Assembly (NCBI GenBank): GCA_030272155.1
Contig: CP126193.1
Span: 992,001-1,056,000, forward strand
Length of the DNA stretch: 64,000 nucleotides
Origin: Tetradesmus obliquus
Lineage: Eukaryota > Chlorophyta > Chlorophyceae > Sphaeropleales > Scenedesmaceae
Reading direction: 5' to 3'
Part shown: piece by piece, positions 1 to 13,900 of the stretch
Layout: the number at the start of each line of letters is the position of its first letter
Numbering within the stretch: position 1 is the first letter of the stretch
Program-made: the position numbers and the translations under genes
Notes under the pieces: generated by a model
Databases searched by the model: none
Told to the model about the DNA's origin: nothing
The model's input: only the letters and a program-made list of their open reading frames with translations

Positions 1-2673
1 GCATGCCTCACCTCTCTGTGCTCATCTGCTTGTACAGATCTACGAGTACTTTGACAGCAGCAGCGGCACGCTGTACGTGGCAGTGCCCCCCGCAGGCCTG
101 GCGCTGTCTTCGCTGCTGGCGCAGGTGCTGAGCAGGGCCCTGGGCAGCCCCTTCACGCTGCCGCTGCACCCGCTGCTGGAGGTGCCTGACGCGGCACAGC
201 TGCCGCTGCTGCAGCCGGTGCTGCACCCAGGTGGGTGGGCTGGGATTGATTAAGGTATTAAATAATGATGTGGTCGTCAATGCTGGGGTGCAGTGTGCAG
301 CGCTGCGCACAGGAGAGCAATTGCTGTGGTGGATTCGAGCATACTCAAGTGGTGTTGTGGGATGGTGGTATGAAACGGCGTCAATAATGTCACAGCTGGG
401 CAGCCCCTTCACGCTGCCGCTGCACCCGCTGCTGGAGGTGCCTCACGCGGCACAGCTGCTGCTGCTGCAGCCGGTGCTGCACCCAGGTGTGTTGTGCTTG
501 ATCGCTGTGTGGTGTGGTTGACGTGGCCGGTGTGCAGTGCGGCACTGCTGCACGAAGCAGAGCATTCTGCTTTTGTTTAGTTATATGATTATCGTTGGCC
601 TACTGTTATGGAATGGCGGGATCACTGTAACATATTCCGTTTCACGCTGGGGCCCTGGGCAGCCCCTTCACGCTGCCGCTGCACCCGCTGCTGGAGGTGC
701 CTGACGCGGCGCAGCTGCCGCTCCTGCAGCCAGTGCTGCACCCAGGTGGGTGGGATGGGATGTGGTTTGAGAGAAGATAGTTACATGTGGGTCCTGGCAC
801 CATCCTGCTTGAACACATGGTCTGAGACCAGAAAAGGAGAGTGAGCACTGTTGAACACAATGCACACCCTTGAGCGCCGAACCTGTGATGTTATATCCAG
901 AGCCGTCTTGCTGCGGTGCGCAACGACACCCCACCTCACCGACAGCTTGCTCTAATTGCAAACCACACCGTTTGGGTGTGTCAATCGGGTTGTGGACGTT
1001 GCTTTTGATGCAGTGCCTAATTTTTGCAAACTCAATGCTCGCGAGCTGTGGAGTGGCAGGCTTACTCGAAGGTGTTCTGCTCAACCAAGTGCTCAAGTGC
1101 TGCTGTGTTTTGTACTTACTGCAGGCGGCTATGACAGTGACCTGGAAGGAGCCCTCGCCAGCGGCCACGTGGGCTCGCCAGTGCAGCCAGCAGACAGGGC
1201 CTTGCTGCGCCTGCGGCCCCTTCGACACTACGCAGCAGGGGAGCTGGTTGCAGTCAAACGCCGGTCAAACAGAAACCCTGCTGCTGCTGCTGCTGCTGCT
1301 GTCAGCTCAGCTGCAGTGATAGCGCAGATAGCTGCTGGTGATGCTGGTGGCGGTGATGCGGAGGGTGCTGCGCTGTGCTACGGGCGTGTTGCGGTTGATG
1401 CTGCGCCTGCTGCTGGCCAGGCTGCGTACAGGCTGTCAGTGGAGGTGGAGCTGGGCGTGTACCAGACGCTGCTGTCAACACAGGTGCGTTGCAGTCGGCG
1501 CCAGTGGGCTGCTTGGCAGGTGGAGAATAGAACCCACTGCCTTGTTTGTTGCTCCACCCGGCTGGTGTGAATGTACGCCGGATTCTGTTACACTTGAGTT
1601 TGCCCTTATTGCTCCCTGCAGCTGTGTGGCAGTGTTGTCCTCCGCAGTATTTGCACACTGCTTAGGAGCTCAAAGTTCCTGAGTGTGTATGCATTTTGCC
1701 TGGCTGCAGGTGTTTTGCTTCCAGAGTGGTGCATCTGGCACGCCCCTGCCAGCAGCTGCCACTGCAGAGCAGCCCGCCGCTGCTGCAGCAGGCGAGCAGG
1801 CCCAGCCAGAGACTGCAGCAGCAGCAGCAGGCGGCGCCAGCAGCAGCTCTAGCACCGCTGCAGCAGCATCGGGCCAGCAGGTGAGAGCAAGAGGTAGATG
1901 ATTTTGCAGCATGGTGCAGACGTGTCAGTCTGGTGTGCAGGAAGCGGCTGGTGAGCTGCGCACAAAGCAGCATAGCGCAGCAGCATCGGGCCAGCAGGTG
2001 AGAGCAAGCAGTGCACGTCAAGGCAGCGTGGTGCAGACGCGTCAGTCTGGTGTGCGGAAATGACCGATCAGCTGCGTACATACAGGACAGCACAGACAGT
2101 AAAGCAGGTACCAGCAGCCTTTATGGGGCTGCAATGGCGGCGGTTGCTGGCAGTAACACTTGAAAGTGCAACTTTGCAGCTGTCTTGCCACACTCTGCAC
2201 AGCAGATTGCCGTCTACACGGCAGTGATCACTGCAGTACAGCTGTCTGCAGTCGGCATGTTCACAGTAGCTAATGGCTGGCCACATCTGCTGCTGCTGCT
2301 GCTGTTCCTGCTCTGTGTTGCTGCCCTGCAGATGGCTGCATCTGAGCTCGCCAGTGCGGTGGCTGACATGCTCAACGCAGCAGGCATGCCGCTGGACCTC
2401 GACCGCCAGCAGCTGCTGCAGCGGGCCCTCGCAGCAGACCAGGCAGTATCCCAAGCCACTGCAGCAGTGGCTGAGCTGCGACAAGAAGCAGCAAAGAGGG
2501 ACCAGGAGCTCGAGGCCATGCGTGGCAGCTGGCAGTGCAGGGTATGTTTTAGCAGGGATGTGAATCAGGCGTTTGTGGGGTGCGGGCACATGTACTGCAG
2601 TGGGTGCATGCCGTCGCTGGCAAAGTGCCCCGTGTGTAGGACGGCCTCTGGCAAGATCAAGTTGTATAAGTAG
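1..2673 (+). CDS. Sacsin-like giant protein with C-terminal RING finger, 3' part only
   Basis: This is the C-terminal end of a multi-exon gene whose 5' part lies before the window. Four in-phase exons are visible: 38-230, 1125-1483, 1710-1880 and 2332-2673, all with AG/GT borders. The last exon holds a short coiled coil, then a C3HC4 RING starting with CRVC, continuing through CGHMYCSGC and ending with CPVC, close to the C-terminus. The second exon has a GELVAVKRR segment followed by YGRV and a Tyr-Arg-Leu strand. From memory of the family, this order matches the C-terminus of plant sacsin-type RING proteins (very large HSP90-like ATPase-repeat proteins; the RING suggests E3 ubiquitin ligase activity). 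Ala-rich and Ser-rich stretches in exons 2 and 3 are low-complexity insertions. The ATPase repeats cannot be seen here, so the sacsin assignment rests on the C-terminus only. A TGTAA at about 3209 is a possible poly(A) signal. Confidence 0.8.
140..745 (+). repeat. Three tandem copies of an exon 3' end plus splice donor
   Basis: A 91-bp block encoding LGSPFTLPLHPLLEVP and the residues after it occurs at 140-230, 396-486 and 655-745, spaced 256 and 259 bp apart. Each copy is followed directly by GTG(G/T)GT, a good donor. Only the first copy belongs to an exon with an upstream acceptor (at 38) and the phase needed to join the exon at 1125. Including copy 2 as an exon would shift the frame. Copy 3 has no clear acceptor. 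Copies 2 and 3 are therefore read as intronic remnants of exon-end duplication. Confidence 0.85.
769..803 (+). repeat. Dispersed ~35-bp repeat, copy 1 of 5
   Basis: Contains the core TTACATGTGGGTCCTGG preceded by GAGAGAAGATAG and followed by CACCAT. It lies in an intron of the sacsin-like gene, in sense orientation. A second shared stretch, TTGAACACATGGTCT, follows at about 810 and recurs after the copy at 52959. Confidence 0.8.
1861..2095 (+). repeat. 117-bp tandem duplication covering an exon end and its donor
   Basis: The block CATCGGGCCAGCAG followed by GTGAGAGCAAG, which is the 3' end of exon 1710-1880 with its donor, recurs 117 bp downstream with the boundary at 1997/1998. Matching sequence continues after both copies (a GTGCAGACG..GTCAGTCTGG stretch at about 1914 and 2031). 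This makes it a diverged tandem duplication that gives the intron a second donor. Confidence 0.85.
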
Positions 2674-2928
2674 GTTGGGGGTTTTGCACGGGCGGCTGAG
2701 TGGCACCTGACATGGTGTGTGGTGTGGCACTAGCAGCAGCCGGCCAGCCCAAGCCGCAGCGGTTGCAATGCGCCCCCCAACACGGGTTTTTGTAGCAGTC
2801 ACACGTGCACGTGACTCCAGTTGCAAAACAGGCTCAAGCGAAATAGTTTGTTAGCAACCTGGTAATACTGCTTGGTTCGGTCCAAGGAGAAGGAGTGAGT
2901 CCCCGCAGTTGACTGAAAGGAATTGGGC

Positions 2929-2974
<46 letters not shown>

Positions 2975-5632
2975 CATAATGTTCATCACTGTTCAAGCCA
3001 GAGTGCCATTCAAGCAACCACGGGGGCAGGGTTTGCTTCTACAAAGTTGACTTTATGATGCATTGTGACATTGCAAAGTGCCTTGACTGAAACACTTTTG
3101 TACAGCTGAGTGGTGTAGCGGCAGATGGTGATCCTGCCAGGATCCTGCCCATGAGTCATGGGCAGGCCTTCACCTGCCCTTGCGGACTGCTATTGAGTGC
3201 GAGATGCTTGTAAATTAACGGCAGAGCAAAATTTGAAATCAAGTCTGAACATAAGCGAATTGCTGCGGACGGGAAGGGTGGTGTCTTCACAACGTGAGTG
3301 GAAATACGGCTGTCACAGTGTGGCTACTGTCATTTGTACCTGCCAAAGAGCAAACTGTACGACGACTTTCTGAAAGCAGTGCTCATCATTATTGATATGG
3401 AAATTGAACTTTGACCAGTGCATAACGTGTAAAATATGGAGTGTAATGCAGGCAAGGCGCCTGTCTGCGGGGTTGCCAACCCGCAAGTCTGCTGCGCCGC
3501 GCTGATACAACCACGAGATGCGCACAGCAGCCTTAATCTTGGTTATTTATATGTTGAATGCATTTAACAACTTAATCATCGGTGTTATGGAGAAAACTTG
3601 CTGGATGTTCTTGACGGGTTGTTTGTATCCAGTCGCGTTGCGTACATTACGCTACTGATTAACGCTCAGTAACACTACTATAGTTCATAGGAATCATTTC
3701 GCTGGTGCATAGCGCAGGGTGCATAGCTTTCCTTGCAATTCAGTTGGAACTTCGCAGGTTGGGCACTGAGGCCCGGGGCCAGCTGGGCTGCCTTGCAGCC
3801 GGACGCAGCGACTTTCGGCGTTTTTTTTGCAGCTAGCCACTTTTATAGCTACTTCGTAAGGGCTAGGGCTGTGCCAAGTAGCAAGGCCTAGGACTTACAA
3901 ATCTGTGTAGCAGATGCAGCAACTTCTGGCCCAACATGTTCTGGCCCAACATGTACAGCAGCGTAATGCAGTTGCTGCAGGCTGCAGAGCCGCACCCAGA
4001 TTCACGCGGTGCCGCTTACCAGGACGCAAACTGTTCCTGTGCAGTGACAGCTGCCGGTCCAGCCCACACTGCCACGAGGTGCAGCGTTCTGTTGATTCAG
4101 AACTCGAGCCCACCCAAGTTGGCCCTCATCTTCAACAACACAGATTCTCACACATCCGCCGATAGATGGCATAGATGTAGCAACTGCTAGGGTATCCTTA
4201 TCTGGCGCGTTACATTGTTTCAGATGATGTTGTTATCAGCCCTTCTGATCAGCAGTTGACTTGCTGCAGCGTCAACACCCTGGCGCACAACCGCGTGTGC
4301 ACAGGCTGTAATCGACTCGATGCCACCCTCAGGCTTTTACAGCTGGCTGCCATTGCAATATGCATATCCCCTAGTCAACAATGAATTGTGCAGAGCAACA
4401 ACGATAATCATGGTTAGTGAGCAAGGTGCCTTTGCTTGCGTGACATTTCTTTTTGTTACCAGGGGGGCGGAATCCCACTGGCTCGCCACACACAGCACAA
4501 CTGCGTGACGTTCGGTTACCAGGGGCGATTACATGATCAGCGCTGCATGACGCAACCACAGCATTCAATGTGCGTCGTCATCATCAGCATCACCACCATG
4601 AAATGCATGTTTGCTGTCGCTCAAGGGGCGCTGCGGCAGGCTCGGGGGCTGTGTGGCAAGAAAGCCTCAGTTGCGTGTGAATGCCACTGTAGACACACCC
4701 CATGCTGGTATGCACTGAATGCATCTCACGAGTCCATGCCACAACTAGCAGTTAGTAAGCGCTTGAATGCATGCAACCTTGAATTTGGCCATGCAGCGCA
4801 GACACATTGGCTGCAAGATCCAACAGAAACAACTTAATTGGCGGGCTTGAAACTTCCCACCACGCTCTAGCAATGGCTATAGGAACATACTCACTGAATG
4901 GCAAATTGCCATGTGTCTGCATATGCACGTCTCTATCAAACATGCCTGATCACTAAGCTGAGAGGCAAAGCTAGGTAGCTATTTGTGCTTGGAAGATAGC
5001 AACTAAATTTCAATGCAAACGGAACATGCACCATGCTACTCTGAAGGCGGCATAACTTTTTGGTGCCGCACCATATGCGCCTTCCTGTACTCAGCCTCAA
5101 AATGCGCTGTTCATGGTCACTCAACTCACCTAGATTCAAATTGCAAAAGATGCAGCTAACCTGACGCAGTTTCAAGGCTGTCCCTGCAATGTAAAAGGAC
5201 ACATTCTAGACAAAGCCAGGATCCCGAATGCAATGTGTACTAATGCGGCAACACATACACATGCTGCTGCCGTTGGCTCAATGATCAAGTGGCTGTCAAC
5301 ATGAGCAGACAACACCTGCTGCCAATATGGACCACGTACGTGCAGGTGCCGTAAACATACCAAGCCTCGACTAATAAGCTGCATTGAACAACAGGTTATA
5401 GCAGAGCCTGGGATGCTGACAGTCAAGTGCACAACAAGTGATCAGCAGCCACTGTTGCATGTTACCCGCTCCAAGATTCACAAAATATGATGCAGAGCTG
5501 CCTACAATGAGGCGCCTATGCATGCGCACCAGAACTACCAAAGTGCTTGACGTAATATCCACTACACACAACTGACAATCGAATGTGCATGACCATCACA
5601 GATTCACACATTGTTCAGACGAGATTATCGCT
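2674..5632. other. Intergenic region between convergent genes
   Basis: About 3 kb between the 3' end of the sacsin-like gene (+) and the 3' end of the first protease-LRR gene (-). Short open frames on both strands look random, with no domain, phase-compatible exon chain or signal peptide. The (CTG)14 run is the only ordered element seen. The two genes converge here, so both 3' UTRs must end in this stretch. Confidence 0.6.
2932..2973. repeat. (CTG)14 microsatellite
   Basis: Uninterrupted CTG run downstream of the sacsin-like gene. The Ser-rich reading frame it creates on the minus strand is not taken as a gene. Confidence 0.95.
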
Positions 5633-8600
5633 TCACCTCAACAGCATGCACAAAGAACTGCTTGGATCATCGATGGCCAGTCCAGTACCAGGGATTCTAG
5701 CCGCATTCTTGGTCATGAGCTCACGCCTGACTCCGTCATTCACCATCACGCTTGTGTTGTTCGCTAGCAGCAGGCACTGCAGGCGGAACCCCTGCCCTGC
5801 CATCAGCCGCCAGGATGTCGGCATGGAGCCACTCAGCATGTTGTTGCTCACATCCAGCGCTGCCAGCTGCCTCAGGCTGACAAATGCAGCAGGTAAGGGG
5901 CCCTGCAGCTGGTTGTGGCCTAGGCCCAGCACCGTGAGCTTCGTGAGGCTGGCAAAGACCCTGGGGATGGTGCCGACAAGCTGATTTTGTGACAGGTTGA
6001 CAACCTGCAGTCAGTTCAATGTCAAGACAGACGATCATTGTGTTGTGGGGTGCTCATGAGCAATTGCTATTCACCGCACTTGCAGATGACCTAGATGTAT
6101 GTCGCTGCACATTGCTCAGGGTGGTGTGATGTCTGCAACTTTTGTAATGCCCGCACGCAGCATCGGACACAACTTGTTTCACACGTTTGTACAGTCATGG
6201 TTGAAACAGCCGGCCATTACGACTGCCCATCCACCACACAACAGCTGCATGCAGGGCTGGCCATCCTCCCTCACCTGCAGGTCACGCATCTGCGCATACT
6301 GTACTGGCAGGCTGCCAGACAAGTTGTTACCGTTCAGCAGCAGCTGCCGCAACTTGAGCATGCCCAGGCCAGATGCACCGCGGCCGGTGGCGTTGCCTGC
6401 AGCAGCCTGCACAGCCTGAGCCACACGCTGCGCCAATGCAGCCCTTTGTTGTGCTCTGCTGTAGTCCTTCGCCGCACGCATGCGCTGTGCTCTGTCCGCG
6501 TCCGCTTCAAGAGTGCTGTTTTTGCCAAAGCTAGTCCCTGATGGAAAACTTGCAGCACGCCTGGACCGTTCAGCTGTAGCAGCGGCTCTGGCAGCAGCTG
6601 TAGCTGCAGCTGTTGCTGCTCTTGTAGCTACTTTTTGCATGGCCAAGTAGTCAGCGTACTCCAAAGGCAAGGGCCCTGAGATGCCTGCATTGGTCACTGC
6701 TAGAACCTCTAGGTTTGCCAGCATCCTGCAGTTGCACATTTTTCATCAGTATGTAGACCATGCACGTGATAGCGGTGTCAACAAACAATGCGTTGAGCAG
6801 CAAACACAAATGTGCATGTGGGTTGCTCTGGTGGGATTACCGCAGTGCAGTTACTTAGGCATGCGTAAAGGCCAGAAAGTCAACATGTGAGTGGGGCGCG
6901 GATACTGCACCCACTATTGGTGAGCAATGTTGCCCATGCCTAGAGTCAATGCAATGCTGCGTGAATTCTTGGTTGCTGCTGCAGCCCATCATCGCCTGTG
7001 CAGTGTATCGCATTTGATGATTTGATGTGTGCAAGCCGCAACACATTGTGCTACATAATTCATCATCACCAGAGCTCAGCTCTGAGTGCTGGACCTTCCA
7101 CTCACCCCCAATCCTCCGGCAGGGTGCCAGACAACTTTGTGCAGTTGACAGCACGGAACTCACGCAGCTGCTGCAGTGCAACAAAGCTGATTGGCAGGGT
7201 GCCACTGATGCTGCAACCAGACACATCGAGCACTTGCAGGTTCGTAAGCACTGCAAGCTCGTCTGGAAGGGGTCCGGTCACGCCAGGGTTGCCACTGATG
7301 TCCAGGGTAACTAGGTTAGGAAAAGCATCAAAGCCTGGCTGCATTACATCAGCAAGGCTGCCAGAGATGCCTAGATTTGCAAGCACCAGGACTTTCAAGT
7401 TGGTGAGGGGTGATATGACCTTTGTGATGTTGAGTAGGCTCAGGCTGTTGACTTGTCCATCATGGCCAAGTGCTGTCAGGTCAAGCTGCGCCACCCTGCT
7501 GTTGGCATCGCAGGCGACGCCTTTGAACAGGCGGCAGTAACGAGGGGATGCAGCAGGCCCTGCGCAGACAACAGACAACAGTTTGTTTCAGTCAGCAACC
7601 ACTGATAGCAGATGTACACGTGCAAGGCAACACCTGACCAACTCTTATATGTCACTCGCTCCAAATTTCACTTTTGCTACAAGCCAAACACCGTGTTTTC
7701 TTTGCAAGAAGAGCATCGGTGTATGTCATCCGCTCAGCATAGAGTAATGTGTCAGAAACTCAAGTTGCCGTATGCCCACTCCATGCTGGCTGGCTCAAAT
7801 CTCTCGCCAATAACACTGTGATCATCTTTGTTATCACCACTTCTCAACCACACAAAGCATCCCCACCTGTTGCCTGCGGAGTTGTGTCCCATGTGCTGAG
7901 GCTGTCAGGGCTGGCACCAGCAGCAATCAGTACAGCCTTCAACATTGATAACACAAGTGCATCTGAACTGTTCTTGAGTGAGCAGTAAGGGTATGGGTCA
8001 GGCCGAGCTTCGCTCCAGGTATAGATAGACATGCCGTCTGGAATGCAGCCATCAATGCCAGTTTCTGCCAGATATAACATGCCAGCAGAAAAATGTGCCC
8101 AAGATGCAGGAATTGTCCCTGTGATTCCCTTGTTATAGCTGAAGTATAACTCAGGGTTTCTGGGGAGGTTGCCCAGGCCCATCTCCGCAGGCAGTGTACC
8201 TTGCAGCTTGTTCTGCGCCAGCTGCAGATACCGAATAGAGCTGAGGTTGCTCCACGGAGGAATAGTGCCTGCAATGCAGGCATGTCAGCAGGTGCCCGCG
8301 TTGTGGCAGCTCAACAGTGAGTATGCTTCGAGTAATCTTTGGCCTGTACATATGCCCTTAATGGAATACTAATTCAAACCTGCTTAGCTATGCTCGCTGC
8401 CGTACGATGCTGTGTCTTTGATGCTTTCATATTTCCGTGCAACGCAGCTCAAAAGCAGCAACATCATCCACCAAAACATGTCTGTTGTGTTTACAGAGCA
8501 ATGGTTTGACCCTCACCAAACCCACCTGTTAATGCATTCGCTCCCAAGTCCATTATCTGGAGGCTTGGCCAGTCGCCATACTCACGCGGAAGGGTGCCTT

Positions 8601-10492
8601 GTATGCCAGTAAACTGCAAGTCCAAGACTTCCAAACTTGGAGCGGCAACAGGAAGAGTAGGTGGTAGCAGCAAGTCCCCCGCTGCATGCGGGTATGAGCC
8701 ATTAATGACAAAGCACTTGCGACAGCTGAAGTGCTTCAAACGCGGCAAAGACATGGCCAATTGCGGCAGGTGCGTGAGGTTCAAACCACCCAAGAAAACC
8801 TCGATCAAAGTGATGTACGCTACGCCGTCAGTTTCTTCTACGCCTAACCTCATGTATGATTTCCAAGGATTGTTCGAGGTCAGGTACGCCACAGCAGATT
8901 TGATCCCTGTGGTCTGACCTGTGTCAACGACACTGCCAAGCCGTCTGATCAGATCCACAGAACGAGAAATCATTGCGTCATATTCAATGTTGATCTGCCC
9001 AAAACGTAGCAGCTTGTGAAGGGAAGTGTCCATTGCAGCAACCTGAGCAGATTCGATACTGCCAGGGTCACCAAAACACAAGCCAGTGATCTGTGTATTG
9101 CCATACTGCAATGTGGAAAAACCGGTGACGGGGACACACCCCTTCAGGTTCGTGTTTCCATTCAACCTCAGTAAGCGGAACGGCCGTGCAATGGCGCTGT
9201 TTGCCAACGGCACGTTCCAAGGTGGGAACTCACCCTGCAATACGTTGTTTGAGATATCAATCTGCGGGGCAGCAGACAGCCATGTTGAGTGCATGACCAG
9301 ATGTTCAACGACACCACAATGCTTCATGAAATGAACGGCATCTGCAACACATTCGTAGCATGTGTCACAACTGGCAGCACAAGGCCGTGCATTCACACAA
9401 TCTGCAGCTCCAAAATGGTGGCAACAAGACACTCAGGGTGGAAAGTTGAGGCGGCCATCAGAAGACATACATGATTGTACTAAAATCAATATGACATCAT
9501 GTCTAGATTGTCAGAATCAAGTCATACCACGCCTGCGTTTGTGTAATCAATGGTTGTACCCCAGCATCAATCTAACAGTGCTATATAGAGATTCTTCTTA
9601 TACTTGAAATGGATGGCATTGCATGCTTGCGGTGCGTACCTAGCTTCATTGTGATCCAAAGTATGGTAGCGGCAAAAGAGGCTGTTTAGTATGATGCCTG
9701 CATTGTGCATGCCGCTGCAAGAGGTGTCGAGCCTGCCGACATAAGTGAAACAGAAAAAGCAGCCATATATAAAATCTGCAACTACTGGTGTCACCTGAAT
9801 GTCAAAATTTCTATTGCCTATTGCAATAACAGCTCTGAAGAAAGCGTCCCACTGCAAAGGCACCTGCAACACAAAGCAAACAGTGTTGCCACTCAGCATC
9901 CTTGTAAACACATGTGCCTTGCAAGCAGATAGGAGGTCATGTTGTTTTCCTACAAAACTTAGCACACCAAACCCGTGATATAAGCTTGAACATCAGTCAC
10001 TGATTGGCAGTCTGCAAGCCGTTACCACACTGAGCATTTGAATCAAAGTTGAGGCAGCATAACCTGCATCCCCTTGTCATGGCAGCACGCTGTCGCATCT
10101 GGCTACAACTTTGTGTGCGTGCCATAGGCAACACCAATCAACCGCTGCCCAACCGGCGGCCTGCAGTTCCCTGCCCTCACCTCGCCTTCAAACCTGTTGC
10201 TCTGTAAATCAAGTAGCCTCAGCTCCAGCCAGTTACCAATGTTAGGCAGCTTGCCTGACAGCCTGTTTCAAAAAGCAGCAGCAATGACATTATTCAATAC
10301 TAGTCTTGATTGTTATTACTATTAGTACTATTATTATCGATAATAATAATAGTAGTAATAACAACAACCATAGTAGAATTAATGATTGTAATAGTAATAT
10401 TGATAATATAATAATAGTAGTAAAAAGATAAATAACATTATAGCTGCTTAATTATAATAACAAATAAAAAACGAGTAAAAAAAGGAAATAAC

Positions 10493-10543
<51 letters not shown>

Positions 10544-10843
10544 AATAGTAGTAATAATAATAATAATAATAATAGTAAAAAGATAGCTGTTTTTATCATA
10601 AAAAAATAAAAAAATATAGAGAAAAAAAATTACAATAATAATAATAGTAATAATAATAGTAATAATAATATATTAACATTACTTTTATATTATTAGTGTT
10701 ATCATTACTTTTATTGTTATTAGTAGTAGTGCATAGTTCATTATTATTATTATTATTATTATTATTAATAATAATATATTAACATTACTTTTATATTATT
10801 AGTGTTATCATTACTTTTATTGTTATTAGTAGTAGTGCATAGT

Positions 10844-10903
<60 letters not shown>

Positions 10904-13900
10904 TAATATTATTACATTATTTCATAATTTCAATGATTTCTTGATTGTTACTGTAACTATTGTTATTGTTATTGTTAACATCATTGTTGATATATAAGGT
11001 TGATATTGCATTTTATAATCACGCAGCCACGCGCACAGCGCTGCCGCCTCACACACTTGAACGCACGCTGCCTGGCGCAGCTAAACGCACAAAAGCAGCA
11101 ACTTGGCTTGTGCTCCAAACATCTACCTGTGGTATGGTAGTTCAAGGCGTGTGATGTTGGACTTGGTGGTTTGCCATTCCATAGGAACCGGTCCAGTGAT
11201 GCCACACTGCTCTCCTGTGGGGCTGACGTACGTGCTCTTGAGCAATGCTGGTAGGACCAGCAGCGCACGAAGTTCAGGCAGACCACGCAGCAATAATGGT
11301 GGCAACAACCCATTGAGGCAGTATTGGCTGATGGTTACGTTGTTGAGACGGCTCAGCGATCCAAGCTGCGGAGGAAGTGCGCCGTCATACACCTGCAATA
11401 GGGACAGAGCCAGGTGACACCACGAGTCATACACTGTGCTGACTATACAAAGCATGAGCTTTGCAACGGTTGTTGCAAACTGCGACTGGTCTTTCTGAAA
11501 GAATGACTCACAGAACGGCATTACTTCGTTGGTGGATGCTTTTTTGCAGCAACCTCCTGCTTAATCAAGAATCAAAAATTCAAACTGACTAGGTCCATGC
11601 CATCACTTTTTCCACACACAAGAGGCACATGGAATGCCCTGCAGCTGCTCAGTCTGCCATCAACATAAGTAGTTGGCGGTTTGCTATGTTGTAGCTGCTT
11701 GCTGCATTTGCTCCACTCACCAACAGAACCAGCTGTTGCAAGCTCTGCAGCCTCAGCAGCGGATACAGCATGGCATCGTCCAACCGTGGGTGAACCATGG
11801 ACGGGTCAGGCTGTCCAGGAAACGCTGCTTCCATGTCAACACTAGTGACGTTGCGTGTGCCATCTGCATTTCTGACGTCAGAACAGCCAACTTCGTACTC
11901 GAAGGTGGCGCCATTATTCCAGCTGAATGTCACTGCACGCCCTCGCACTGGCGTGCATTGAAAAATCATCTGGTTGACGGGAAGCTGCAGGTTGAAAGTA
12001 CCAAACTTGGCTGTAGCAAGTGGAACTAGGGTCCACAGTGCAGCAGCCTCCTTTGCAGGCATGTCAGGCTTGAATCCAGGGAGGGGCACACCTGATAGAT
12101 ATGCCACCTTGTAGAATTGCTCCGGGTGTTGTGCCCAGTTTGGGTTGCACACCCGCACAGTGCTTCCTGGCTGGAGCTGCGTAACGTTGATGTCTTTGTA
12201 GTGCAGCGTGCAGCTGCTGATGCCGGGAGCTGCACATGCTAAGTTGCCGGCTTCTGTGGGACTTGTGCATACTGTTGTTGACGCTGCTCCTTTTGCGTCA
12301 AACCCAGTGCACTCAACGCGAGGAGGGTCAGCTGCTAGCACCTGTGTGACGCTTGCCACTGTGCGGATGACCAAAGCGATCTCGGCCGCTTGCAGTTTGT
12401 ACGCAAACCTGCACATTGTGTAATATCATTGGATCACAAGGACACACGCGTTCTATTGCTGATTGAAGTGCAACACAGCCGCAACCAAGGACGTAGGCTA
12501 TTCAATCAACAAAAAAAAAACAACGTTTAAATTGTGACTTCTGTGACGAGGAACATATAGCAACAGTATACCAGTTCATAAGAGAAGGGGCTCAAGGCTG
12601 CCGTGTGCTGACTGCCGTGTGCTGGCTGCCCTGAATGTCCGCGCCTTGCAGATAAAGGCAAGACGAAGCAGTACTGCCACTAGTGGCGTCTGCAACAATG
12701 CAACCAAGATGTGCTGCCACAAGCACAACACACTTGACAGCACCTATCAGTGCATGGGTGCCACAAGCTTACTTGTAGGTGAAGTCCTCCAGGCGGAACA
12801 AGCCGCGGTTGGCTGCGTCCTGCACAAAGGTACGTATGTCCAGGTCAAAGTGATCCACGATGAAAGCCACGCCCTCGCCAGGAAGTATTGTATAGTTGAA
12901 GCAGGCGCCATTCATGTCATCCGGGGCAGGCATTGGAGTGAGTATCCTCCTGCGCTCGTCGGTTACCCAAGGCCTGTGGCCATGTTGGTTCTCAGGTGTC
13001 CCTATTGTCGGTTCACATACCACACCTGCAGAGCGCAAGTAACAGCGCATGCACCATAGTGCAAGCAGGTCAAGCACGACATGGGTTAAGCAAATGGAGC
13101 TTTGCAACTTACTTCAGCCTGCATTGACACAACGATTGTCATAATGGCGTAGTCAGCACTCTCTGCTACAAGTATGACAGTCATGCTAACCCATACAGCA
13201 ACCAAATGTGTAGGTCATCCAAGCAATGAGGCCTGCTTACCATAAGCGAAAGTTTCATATAGTGCGCATGAGCCTTGCTGCCTGGTAGCTGCACATTGCT
13301 AGAAGGTTCAAGTGCGGCTAACTCTGCGTGGCATCGTGTCAATCAACCTGCAATGTGTGGTATGTGACAAACATCGGCACAATGATTATGTCCACTGCAC
13401 GGCCTCACCGTAAGTCTCTTCAGGCTGTGCAACACCCAGCAAGCCCATGCGGACCTGCACACACAACCGCGCAGCAACCGGTCAGATCATAAGCACAATG
13501 ATGCATTATCTGCTGGTTGGCTGTGCAACAGCAAACAATGTTTGCTGCTGGTGTCGGAAAAGCTAGCGGCCTACCTTGACCAAGCCATCTGCGGTGATGC
13601 CTCCCTTGACCCTCAAGTTGTCAGGGTCATTGCCGCTGCCCCAGCTGTTGAGCAGCGTCCATGTAAAGTTCTGGTTGTCAAAGCCGACAATGGTCAGCGC
13701 ATGGCCATCTGTAGCAAAACAAAATGCACACACCTTACTGAACTTCACAGTCTCTTCTTGCTGTGCCTTGGTGATTGGCTGTACTTGCAACATGTTGTGC
13801 AATGGTTGACTTGTGCAGCATGCCATCAGCAAGCACATTGTACTACTGACCTGTCAATTGGATAAGCCTCATACACCCTTACAGCTGCTGCTATAACTTA

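Noticed and set aside
396..745. Copies 2 and 3 of the 91-bp exon end as real exons of the sacsin-like gene
   Set aside because: Copy 2 would change the phase and copy 3 has no clear acceptor. The exon ending at 230 already joins the exon at 1125 in phase.
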